Shown here: piece by piece, positions 35,659-42,918 of the stretch
Position numbering within the stretch: position 1 is the first letter of the stretch
How the letters are laid out: every line of letters begins with the position of its first letter
Origin: Saccharopolyspora ipomoeae
GTDB lineage: Bacteria > Actinomycetota > Actinomycetes > Mycobacteriales > Pseudonocardiaceae
Length of the DNA: 64,000 nucleotides
NCBI RefSeq assembly: GCF_029952525.1
Contig: NZ_JASAOF010000006.1
Coordinates: forward strand, 62,001-126,000
Direction: 5' to 3'
Notes under the pieces: model-generated
The model's input: only the letters and a program-made list of their open reading frames with translations
Databases searched by the model: none
Told to the model about the DNA's origin: nothing
Position numbers and translations under genes: made by a program

Positions 35659-35973
35659 CTCGGACGCTCCTCGGGAGAGGAAAGTTCTGACGCCCGGAGG
35701 ATGCACCCAATCCGCCTGAACCGCGCGTCACCCGATTCGGTTCCCTTTTAGGACGACAGATCGGTGAATGAATCACGGTGTGGCGGAGGACGATTGGCGG
35801 TTCTCCTGAGTCGTCCGCTCGTTCGAACCGAAGTCTGAGCGTCCAGCCGACGTCGGCACGACCAGGTAGACCGCGCACTCGCGCGGCTACCACCACAACC
35901 CTAGAACCGGCACCACCGGAGACTCCCGCACACTGACGAGCCCCGGTTTCAGGCCCCCGCACTCGCGGGCCAG
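35659..35973. other. 315-bp gap between cas4-cas1 start and array 2
   Basis: Presumably contains the promoter of the adaptation operon. No gene or clear operator is visible. It ends at the degenerate last repeat of array 2. Confidence 0.4.
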
Positions 35974-36744
35974 CAGAGAATAAGGACCGGCGGTGGAGGC
36001 CGGTGACGGGATCGGAACGGACAGTCCTACGTCCAGCTGAAGGCGTGGCAATGAGGACCGGCCCGCGGGACCGGTGACGACTGGCGATGGCGCTCCTGCA
36101 CGGCACGGAACCCGTCATGTGGCAATGAGGACCGGCCCTGGGGCCGGTGACGACAGTTCGGACGAGGCGGAGCCAGCATCCGCATCAACAAGTGGCAATG
36201 AGGACCGGCCCTGGGGCCGGTGACGACCCGGATTCATGGGCTCCAGCCCCGACGCACGCTCCACCAGGTGGCAATGAGGACCGGCCCTGGGGCCGGTGAC
36301 GACCTACTCGGGCGCGGCTCCGTACGACGACCAGGGCTTGGCGTGGCAATGAGGACCGGCCCTGGGGCCGGTGACGACATGCATGACACCCAGCTGATCC
36401 CGGCGATCAGCTGTGGCAATGAGGACCGACCCTGGGGCCGGTGACGACCAGTTCGACTTCACCACCCCCGGAGTCCTGGACGAGCGGTGGCAATGAGGAC
36501 CGACCCTGGGGCCGGTGACGACCAGACCCACGAGGGTCAGATCAACAAGAGGGTGACGAAGCGTGGCAATGAGGACCGACCCTGGGGCCGGTGACGACCG
36601 TGAAACAGTGTCGCGATCGTAGCGGTGGCAGCAGTGGCAATGAGGACCGACCCTGGGGCCGGTGACGACCTGGGGATGGACACCGAAACCGAGAACACCG
36701 AGGTCGAAGTGGCAATGAGGACCGACCCTGGGGCCGGTGACGAC
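35974..36744 (-). CRISPR. CRISPR array 2, 10 repeats plus one degenerate
   Basis: 36-nt repeats start at 36045 (37 nt, variant), 36119, 36192, 36268, 36343, 36413, 36487, 36563, 36634 and 36709. A degenerate copy begins about 35974. In transcribed (minus) sense it starts GTCGTCACCGGCC and ends CATTGCCAC, three bases longer at the 5' end than the other arrays. Its core, GGCC-CTGG-GGCC, differs from theirs. The five leader-proximal repeats have GACCGACC where the distal ones have GACCGGCC. Spacers are 34-40 nt. Confidence 0.97.
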
Positions 36745-36880
36745 AGCTGTCGAAATTACCCCTCTTGGAGATCGCTGCTGAAGGCGTTGCTGATCTTACC
36801 TTACTGTGATCAGGGTGGTGACCTGCGGAAACGGCGTGCGAGCGGTCCTGCCTGGCGGGGTCGTCGCTGCGCCGCTCGCA
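36745..36880 (-). promoter_or_regulatory. shortened leader of array 2
   Basis: Minus-strand order: hairpin TGCGAGCGG/CCGCTCGCA (36837-36845 with 36872-36880), CAGGTCA, GGTAAGATC, GCGATCTCCA, GAGGGG, then ATTTCGACAGC and the first repeat. The block GCTCGCCTTGATC..AAAACCC of the other leaders is missing. The result is 136 nt where the others have 177-179. Confidence 0.8.
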
Positions 36881-36949
36881 TCGTGGGGTGGATGGTGCCC
36901 TGCGTGGTTGGTGATGCGACTGCGAGGGCTCATACCTGGGGCCCGGGCT

Positions 36950-37110
36950 TGGTAACCGGCTGAGAGCGGGTCGTAGCCGAGGGCGGTCCAGCGGCCTTGG
37001 TTGGTTGGCGAGGCGGGCGCCGAGTGCGATGGGGATCGCGACGAGGCGGTTGATGAAGAGCCGGTGCCAGCGGGTGTCTGCGGCAGCACTGAGTTCGGCT
37101 TCGTCCCGTC
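36950..37110 (-). pseudogene. frameshifted remnant of a second SAVED C-terminus
   Basis: On the minus strand one frame reads RLFINRLVAIPIALGARLAN. Near 37000 it shifts to another frame that continues QGRWTALGYDPLSAGYQ. Together they parallel the C-terminal motif of the intact TM-SAVED gene at 37161 (HVIFINGPVSISIALGARLA, GRWTAFGYDRDSATY). The DNA is clearly similar in the two places. There is no start, and the rest of the domain is absent, so this is a degraded duplicate. Confidence 0.8.
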
Positions 37111-37160
37111 CCGGGGACGATGATCGAAGCTGCACTCTACGCCACTTCGGACGCCCCGGG

Positions 37161-38240
37161 TTACTGAATCCCGCTTCTCCGGTGCGTTGGAGGCCAGTGG
37201 GGGAATGGTCGGTAGGTGGCCGAGTCTCGGTCGTAGCCGAAGGCGGTCCAGCGGCCGTGGTCGGTGGCGGCGAGGCGGGCGCCGAGTGCGATGCTGATCG
37301 AGACCGGCCCGTTGATGAAGATGACGTGCCGGCCCCTCCGCGCCTCGGACGGTAGTTGTGTCTGTTTCCAGGTTTTGACGATCTGCTCCACCGTGTCGCT
37401 GAAGGTGTCCATGTTCTCGGGCAGGGTTGATTCCGTCCGCTTGAGGTGAAGGAGATGTCCGACGCCGAGATCGTGACAGGTTTGCCGAACGGGATGGGTG
37501 AATTGGTCGCCTTGCGCTTGGAGGTCCACGGCGAGTGCGGCGATGGCAGGGTCGCCTTCGTCAAATGACTGCAGGTCTTCAACGATGAGGGTGTCGCGGC
37601 GACTTCGCCGTTCGCGGAGCGTTGTCGCGGGGAAGTAGGTCGGGGAACCATCCGACCGGCGTATCGAGTGAACGGTGAACTCGCGTGGGTCCGAGTGGTT
37701 CATGTGCGCACCGAAGAAGAACCCCAAGGGAAGTGGCATCGTGGGGATCAGGTGGATCTTCGATGTGTCCGAGTTGAGTTCGGTGGCCAGTGAGGCAGCT
37801 CGCCGGGTTTCCGCCACGACCTCCTGGAGTATCTGGTAGTCGCGTTCGTTATCCCCTGTGAGCTCAGCGCTGACGCGCAGGGTCAGCGCGAAGTTGTTGC
37901 TCGAGTGGAGTTCCGGCTCTTGCCTTACCTCAGCTCGGACACGATTGCGGCTCTTGTCGACGATGGTGGGGACGACACCTACCTGGGTTCGTCGGCGTGT
38001 GTGGTGCCGCTGCATGAGTCCGATGCCGACGAGGAGAAGACCGACGAGCAACGCCAGCAGGAAGCCCCACCAACCCTTGGAATCTCGGGTGGCGAGAGAC
38101 TTGATCAGCTCGTTCAGGAATCCGCCGGCCACCAAGCTTCCGATGGTGATGAGCAGCGTCCCGTCCGCGACCGCCTGGAGCCCTTGACTCTTCGGCGGAC
38201 CCGCGGAACCGACCACCTCGAACCGGAGCGGCTCGTGCAT
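37161..38240 (-). CDS. two-transmembrane SAVED effector (TM-SAVED)
   Basis: 359 residues. Two hydrophobic segments (about 29-46 and 58-76) are followed by a soluble region of about 280 residues. This region holds two copies of the CARF/SAVED strand-helix motif: IHLIPTMPLPLGFFFGAHM and, at the C-terminus, HVIFINGPVSISIALGARLA followed by TAFGYDRDSATY. Two such half-domains are the hallmark of SAVED, a cyclic-oligonucleotide sensor. The gene is last in the cas10 operon, 18 bp after the previous stop, with AAGGGG before its ATG. Predicted role: membrane effector switched on by the Cas10 product, comparable in layout to CBASS Cap14. No nuclease or protease domain is visible. Confidence 0.82.
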   Translation of the reverse strand: MHEPLRFEVVGSAGPPKSQGLQAVADGTLLITIGSLVAGGFLNELIKSLATRDSKGWWGFLLALLVGLLLVGIGLMQRHHTRRRTQVGVVPTIVDKSRNRVRAEVRQEPELHSSNNFALTLRVSAELTGDNERDYQILQEVVAETRRAASLATELNSDTSKIHLIPTMPLPLGFFFGAHMNHSDPREFTVHSIRRSDGSPTYFPATTLRERRSRRDTLIVEDLQSFDEGDPAIAALAVDLQAQGDQFTHPVRQTCHDLGVGHLLHLKRTESTLPENMDTFSDTVEQIVKTWKQTQLPSEARRGRHVIFINGPVSISIALGARLAATDHGRWTAFGYDRDSATYRPFPHWPPTHRRSGIQ

Positions 38241-38258
38241 GGTCTGATCACCCCTTCG

Positions 38259-38714
38259 CTAGCTCGGGGACGATTCTGAGCGCGACAGTGTGTCCGAGGT
38301 ACCGATGAACGGTGCGGGAACTGCGACGTCCGGTACGAGCTGGATGCTGTCTCCACCCAGCAGGCCTGACGTGCCCCGGTACTGCTTTGTCCGCTTATCC
38401 CGCTTCTTCCAGTGGACAACCGCCTGGATGCTGGGCTCCGGGATGCTTCGAGTCGTCCATTCGGGCAGCACCAGGTTTTCGAGGGTGAGGACGGCGGCCC
38501 ACCAGTGCGGCGTGTCGAGGCGGACGCGGAGCCAGGTTCCCGCTCGCCATCCCCACAGGTGGCTCGTGGCCGGTGGGTCTTCCGGGAAGGGCTCCTGGTG
38601 GAAGCCGTTGTTGTCCGCCCACGCCGCAGTGCAGCCCGAGGTGATCGTGACCAGGTCACGCCATTGGTCGTGCCGTCGTTTCCCGCTGCCGATGAGCTGC
38701 CAGTTCGTGCTCAT
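38259..38714 (-). CDS. small type III operon protein in Csx19 position
   Basis: 151 residues, tryptophan-rich (HLWGWRAGTWLR, TPHWWAAVL), no membrane segment. Its size and place beside Csx10 and RAMP genes are those of Csx19 (TIGR03984), the small III-D subunit, but I cannot confirm the family from motifs. Its ATG overlaps the stop of the double-Cas7 gene by 4 bp, so it is very probably a subunit or partner of the complex. Confidence 0.6.
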   Translation of the reverse strand: MSTNWQLIGSGKRRHDQWRDLVTITSGCTAAWADNNGFHQEPFPEDPPATSHLWGWRAGTWLRVRLDTPHWWAAVLTLENLVLPEWTTRSIPEPSIQAVVHWKKRDKRTKQYRGTSGLLGGDSIQLVPDVAVPAPFIGTSDTLSRSESSPS

Positions 38715-39988
38715 GCTGCCTCCGAAGCGAAGATCGCCGTCAAGTCGGTGAGCGCGGGTGGACTGCCGTGGAGACGAACTGTGCCGTACCCGGCTGTTGT
38801 CCTGCCGCCAATGCCGATCAAGCCGTCGTGGAGGTCGCGTATCACCGCTTTGAGAAGTGCCTTGTCGAGCTCGTTGACCCGGTCGGAGCGACCTGAGTCG
38901 TGATCGGGTTCGAACTCCTCGATACGGACCTCAAAGCTTCCGTGTGTGACGACCTCGTCGGTGAAGAGCAGCTGATCGCGCGCTCCGCCGGTAAACCGGT
39001 CGAGAACGACGTGCTTCCGCTCCTCGGCGGGGTCTTGCTCAGCGGAGATCGGGGCGTCGTAGAAGACGATCTTCGACCGGCGCGCGTCCCGCGTTTTCCC
39101 GGCATAGCCGAACAAACGGCAGGGTCTGCAGCGCCCGCACATCTGGTCCAGGCACGCGTCGTGTCCGAGAACGCGGCAGATGTATTCGGCGCGCGACCGG
39201 AAAACGCCTTTGAGGGTGGAACCGGGGACCACGTAGGAATCACCGTCGCGGACAACGCTGTTGACCTTCGAGGACTCGCCGTCGTACTGCTCGCCGGTTC
39301 CCACGTGCAGAGGCTCGACGATCTTGAACACGACTTCTTCGTCGAGCAGTGGTCGGGGCTCGTACCGGGACGTGCCGAGATCACGCGGTTCCGGGTGCTG
39401 CGCTGCGGAGCTGTCCTGGATCCAGGCGAGAAGACCGTCCGGGTCGCCGAGGTCGTAGATCTGCTCGCCCAGACCGACGACGGTGCAGACGCCGGCGCCG
39501 ACGCTGCTGCCGCGGCCGATCCGTGGCCGCCACCGCATGAGGTGCTCTTTGAAAGGCTCCCAACGTTCGTCGGGAGCGTCCCACCTCAGCACGATCTCGA
39601 ACGTCGTGCCCCTCGGGAGGCGTTCGATGCCGTGCAGGTGGAGGTTGGCCGGTCCGCCGCGTTCCCTGTCGATCGCGGTGCGCCGGCGGGGCACCGCGTC
39701 CGCCGAGGGTGTGCAGGTTGTGCCGAGGATCTGGATGGCCGAAGCGGCCGGCTTCTCTTCGCCGGGTTCCCCGCCGAAGAGCGGGGCCGTGCCGTCCCCG
39801 GCGAACTCGGTTCGCGTGCGGCAGTGGGCGCGGAGACTTCCGGCCACGGTCGTCCCCGGGAGGTGCGGGTGCCCGTTGGTCAGTTTGCGCAAGGGGAGAA
39901 TCTCGTCAGCCGTGGCGAGCGCCTCGGGTGCGGTGACACCACCAGAGGTTTCCAAGCGCAACTTGACGGAGATGATCGCTGTCTTCAT
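38711..39988 (-). CDS. double Cas7-like RAMP protein (Csm3-type fusion)
   Basis: 425 residues with two RAMP domains in tandem. Each has the glycine loop: PGTTVAG (44-50) in domain 1 and PGSTLKG (254-260) in domain 2. A cysteine cluster (C270-C289, with CGRCRPC) follows the second. Cas7 subunits form the crRNA backbone and cut target RNA with an Asp upstream of the loop. D28 occupies that position in domain 1, whereas domain 2 has SSKVNSVVRD with no aspartate where the usual one is expected. Start ATG at 39988 overlaps the csx10 stop by 4 bp. Confidence 0.88.
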   Translation of the reverse strand: MKTAIISVKLRLETSGGVTAPEALATADEILPLRKLTNGHPHLPGTTVAGSLRAHCRTRTEFAGDGTAPLFGGEPGEEKPAASAIQILGTTCTPSADAVPRRRTAIDRERGGPANLHLHGIERLPRGTTFEIVLRWDAPDERWEPFKEHLMRWRPRIGRGSSVGAGVCTVVGLGEQIYDLGDPDGLLAWIQDSSAAQHPEPRDLGTSRYEPRPLLDEEVVFKIVEPLHVGTGEQYDGESSKVNSVVRDGDSYVVPGSTLKGVFRSRAEYICRVLGHDACLDQMCGRCRPCRLFGYAGKTRDARRSKIVFYDAPISAEQDPAEERKHVVLDRFTGGARDQLLFTDEVVTHGSFEVRIEEFEPDHDSGRSDRVNELDKALLKAVIRDLHDGLIGIGGRTTAGYGTVRLHGSPPALTDLTAIFASEAA

Positions 39989-40983
39989 CGGGCTCCCATG
40001 GTGCGGAAGGACTCCGGGTTGTACTTGTAGAGCGCACCGAACCCTTCTCGGCGGCGGAGGCCGACACCGCGGGCTGCGAGTTCTTCGCGTGCGGGCTTCG
40101 GAACCGCGGCCTCGAACCGGAGCCTGTAGGTGGATCCGGCGGCCACGGCCCGCTCGGTGGGTTTGGGAAGACCGCTGGCAGCGTGCCAGCCACCGGCATC
40201 GGTCCACCGGGACCAGTAGTCCACCAAGGTGATCTCCTTCATGCCCAGCACCGAACGGATCTCTTCCAAGTCCGGGATCTCGGTGGGCATGCCGAACTCG
40301 TCGACGAACAACCCGGGAGAGGCGAGCCGGAGAATCACCTCGTTGCCGCTGGCCTGGACAGCGGTTGCCCGGGTTCCTCTCTCGAACGAGATGGTCGCGG
40401 CACCGCGCACGCCGCGACGGGATCCGAGCAGCAGTTCCTTCACTCGAACCGCATCATCGGTAAGCGCACCAACAGCGGGGCCGTACAGCCATCCCTCGAG
40501 CTGCAGACCCGCATCGAGCTCCTGCTGACTGAACAGGTAGCCGTCTTCGGCCACGCCGTTGGTGTCGAGTCTGGTCATCGTGCGCGACGTGATCGAGACG
40601 GAGCCGTGAGCCTGTCCCTTGCTTGCCTCGTACTCGCTACCGCAGTGGGAACACCTTTCCGGGTGCACTTCTTCTGGATCGGCGGCGTCCCAGCTGAGCG
40701 TGCAGTCCTCGAGCGGTACGTGTTTGTGGAGGTGGACCGAGATCGGGATCGGCAAGCTCTGCGAACTGTGCAGCGGTCCGAAGCTGCCCTCGCCTTCGAA
40801 AACGTCGAGGAACTTCTCCGAGGTCGGGTCGATGCCTTTTTGCCGCCACACCGCGGCGATCGCCCCGCGCAGAACCGAACCAGGGATGTGGTCGTAAACC
40901 TCCTGCCGGTAGTCCGGGCGAGCGTACTTGACCGGAGCGACCGGCTCATCCAGCTTGATGTTGACTTTGACGTAGTCGCTCAT
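39985..40983 (-). CDS. csx10: Csx10-like RAMP (Cas5-type subunit)
   Basis: 332 residues. The early block YDHIPGSVLRGAIAA and C-terminal GVGLRRREGFGALYKYN are the two glycine-rich RAMP signatures of Csx10. Between them lies a possible zinc site (ERCSHCGSEYE). Csx10 is the Cas5-like protein that marks subtype III-D and holds the crRNA 5' handle. It overlaps both neighbours by 4 bp. It is somewhat shorter than the usual 400 residues. Confidence 0.82.
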   Translation of the reverse strand: MSDYVKVNIKLDEPVAPVKYARPDYRQEVYDHIPGSVLRGAIAAVWRQKGIDPTSEKFLDVFEGEGSFGPLHSSQSLPIPISVHLHKHVPLEDCTLSWDAADPEEVHPERCSHCGSEYEASKGQAHGSVSITSRTMTRLDTNGVAEDGYLFSQQELDAGLQLEGWLYGPAVGALTDDAVRVKELLLGSRRGVRGAATISFERGTRATAVQASGNEVILRLASPGLFVDEFGMPTEIPDLEEIRSVLGMKEITLVDYWSRWTDAGGWHAASGLPKPTERAVAAGSTYRLRFEAAVPKPAREELAARGVGLRRREGFGALYKYNPESFRTMGAR

Positions 40984-41543
40984 TCCGCCTCCTGCGGGGA
41001 GAGTTGCGCGCGGAGTCGCAGGAACGTCTCAACAGCGTCGCGGTCCAGCGGGTGATCGCACGACAAGGAGACCCAGCCGAGCCCACGACGCCGGTTCGCG
41101 CCGAGGGACCGCGTCGCCTGCGCGGAGATCGCCAATACCCGCAGGTGCGTTTCGAGCTCGTCGGGATCGATGTGTCCGCGCTGGGTGATGCTGAAGGCGG
41201 CCGTGGTTGCGCCGGTCTGCTCGCTGATCCCGAGCATGTCCGGACGTGCCGTATGGGTCGCCGGGTCGATCGCGACGCGTGCCGCCGCCGTGGTGGGCTG
41301 CCAGTCGGCGGTGGCCGCGGACCAGCGCCACGGGCATTCGTAGGTGTGCGAGCCGAACACCTTCTCGACCCAGAGCGCGTTCTCACCGAGCAGGAGTTTC
41401 GCCGTCCCCCGCATCACACCCTTGAGACTCGTGCTGGGAAGCGGGTTCTTGGCGTCGATCGCCGCATCGATACCCGCACGGGCGTGGCCGGTCGAGACCC
41501 GGAACGGGCCGTGGAACGTGATGGTGAGATCAAGCCGGTTCAT
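40980..41543 (-). CDS. small Cas7-like RAMP protein
   Basis: 187 residues. The N-terminal strand LTITFHGPFRVSTG is followed by the RAMP loop PSTSLKGVMR (residues 36-45) and a C-terminal glycine-rich segment SLGANRRRGLGWVSL. An aspartate pair (GIDAAIDAKN) lies upstream of the loop where Csm3 has its catalytic Asp. It overlaps cas10 by 14 bp and csx10 by 4 bp. Probably one backbone subunit. Confidence 0.85.
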   Translation of the reverse strand: MNRLDLTITFHGPFRVSTGHARAGIDAAIDAKNPLPSTSLKGVMRGTAKLLLGENALWVEKVFGSHTYECPWRWSAATADWQPTTAAARVAIDPATHTARPDMLGISEQTGATTAAFSITQRGHIDPDELETHLRVLAISAQATRSLGANRRRGLGWVSLSCDHPLDRDAVETFLRLRAQLSPQEAE

Positions 41544-42918
41544 CGGACCTCCACCAGCGAACGATGCTCAAGGCCTGCGCGATGCGGAGCGGGCCGGTGA
41601 TGAACGGCTCGATCACGTCCCGGTGGTCCAACCGCTGCGCCTGCTGCAATAGCAGGTCCTCGTTGGCCTGCGCGTAGTCCAGCAACGTGAGTCGTTGCGA
41701 GGCGCTGAGCCCGAAGAGCTTGTTCAGAGGCCCGAAGCAGTCCTGGAAGTCCTCGAGCGTCAGGAACGGCTGGCCCGGTAGCATTTCTGGTCCTTCATGC
41801 GTGATGTCGTGCCACGCCAAGGCTGGTTTGGCACGTCCGTGACGTTTGGAGTGCTTGAGCAGCGCGTCGGCGAGCTCGATGACGTCCGCGAACGGTGTGG
41901 TGTGGTGGTGGATGACCACACCGGCTGAAATGGACGGGGTTTCGAGGTGGCCGAGTCCTGCCTCATTGAGAGCGGTACCGAGGTGTTCGCTGAACTTCTC
42001 CAGCAAGGTTCGCGTGAACCGCCACGCCTTGTGAGCGGGCACGCTCACCAGCACGTCGTCGCCCCCGACGAGGTGCGCGATGATCGGGAGAACAGGCGTG
42101 TCCCCGGTGTCAATGCTGGTGACAGCGTCAATGAGTGAGGACCACGTGGCCGAACTGATCGCTCCCGGAAGTTCGAAGGTCGTCGCGTCAGAATCCGGTT
42201 CCTGCAGTTTGCGAAGGGATCTGCCGAGACGGCCGATGGCGTTGCCGTCCGCGTACACGGTGGCGAGGTGGGTGTTGTCCTGGACCTCACCGAGCTCGGC
42301 GAGGGACTTGGTCCTGTCCGGAACCTTGCGACCGGGGAGCAGTTCGAGCAGATCCTTCTCCGGGCCGGGTTCCTCGCCGGGTTTGCCAGTCGAATAGCCC
42401 CCGTCAGGAAGTCGCTGGATGCACCCGATGCACAGGTCCTTGAACGGGGTCTGACCGCTGTCGTCGGGTACCCTGATCGCCTCGTGCGTGGCGGGCAACC
42501 GGTGGCACCAGTCGCAGACCTTCGCCATCGGCCATTCCAACACCACCGCCGGCCATTCGAAACTCTGGGACGATCCCGCACTGTGGTGCGCCGACAACCA
42601 GTCCTTGCCCTCGCAGTGCTGAGTTTTCAGCGACGCGCCCGGAAGCTTCGCCTGCAGGTGGCGGACGACATGCCGTTCGACGTCTTTCTTCTTCGAGTCA
42701 TCGAGGATGCGGAGCGGGATGACGCCGTCGATGTGCCCGGCCTCGTCGCAACGCAATGCTGCGGACTCCAATCCCAGTTCGCGCAGCATTTGCCGAACGG
42801 CCTCGGGTTCGGTGGCTTTGCGGATCATGGTGGAGGCGCCCCGGCGGGCGTGGAGGTTGGGAGCGAGAGTCAGCCAGGATTGCACTCGGATGACACCGAC
42901 GTCGAGGAATGTCTTCAT
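41530..42918 (-). CDS. cas10: Cas10, GGDD-positive, without HD domain
   Basis: 462 residues, short for Cas10 because the N-terminal HD nuclease is absent: the protein opens directly at the first palm (FLDVGVIRVQSW). A zinc site is formed by C135xxC138 and C163xxC166. YADGN lies at 222-226, and the second palm carries LVGGDDVLV with GGDD at 285-288, the cyclic-oligoadenylate synthase motif. It should therefore signal but not cut DNA. The signal is likely read by the TM-SAVED protein at the end of the operon. ATG overlaps the upstream RAMP stop by 4 bp. Confidence 0.93.
   Translation of the reverse strand: MKTFLDVGVIRVQSWLTLAPNLHARRGASTMIRKATEPEAVRQMLRELGLESAALRCDEAGHIDGVIPLRILDDSKKKDVERHVVRHLQAKLPGASLKTQHCEGKDWLSAHHSAGSSQSFEWPAVVLEWPMAKVCDWCHRLPATHEAIRVPDDSGQTPFKDLCIGCIQRLPDGGYSTGKPGEEPGPEKDLLELLPGRKVPDRTKSLAELGEVQDNTHLATVYADGNAIGRLGRSLRKLQEPDSDATTFELPGAISSATWSSLIDAVTSIDTGDTPVLPIIAHLVGGDDVLVSVPAHKAWRFTRTLLEKFSEHLGTALNEAGLGHLETPSISAGVVIHHHTTPFADVIELADALLKHSKRHGRAKPALAWHDITHEGPEMLPGQPFLTLEDFQDCFGPLNKLFGLSASQRLTLLDYAQANEDLLLQQAQRLDHRDVIEPFITGPLRIAQALSIVRWWRSDEPA

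Noticed and set aside
36542-37651. 369-codon minus-strand frame spanning array 2, its leader and the SAVED remnant
   Set aside because: It crosses repeats and the 3' part of the real SAVED gene in another frame; only the short SAVED-like segment is meaningful, and I list that as a remnant.
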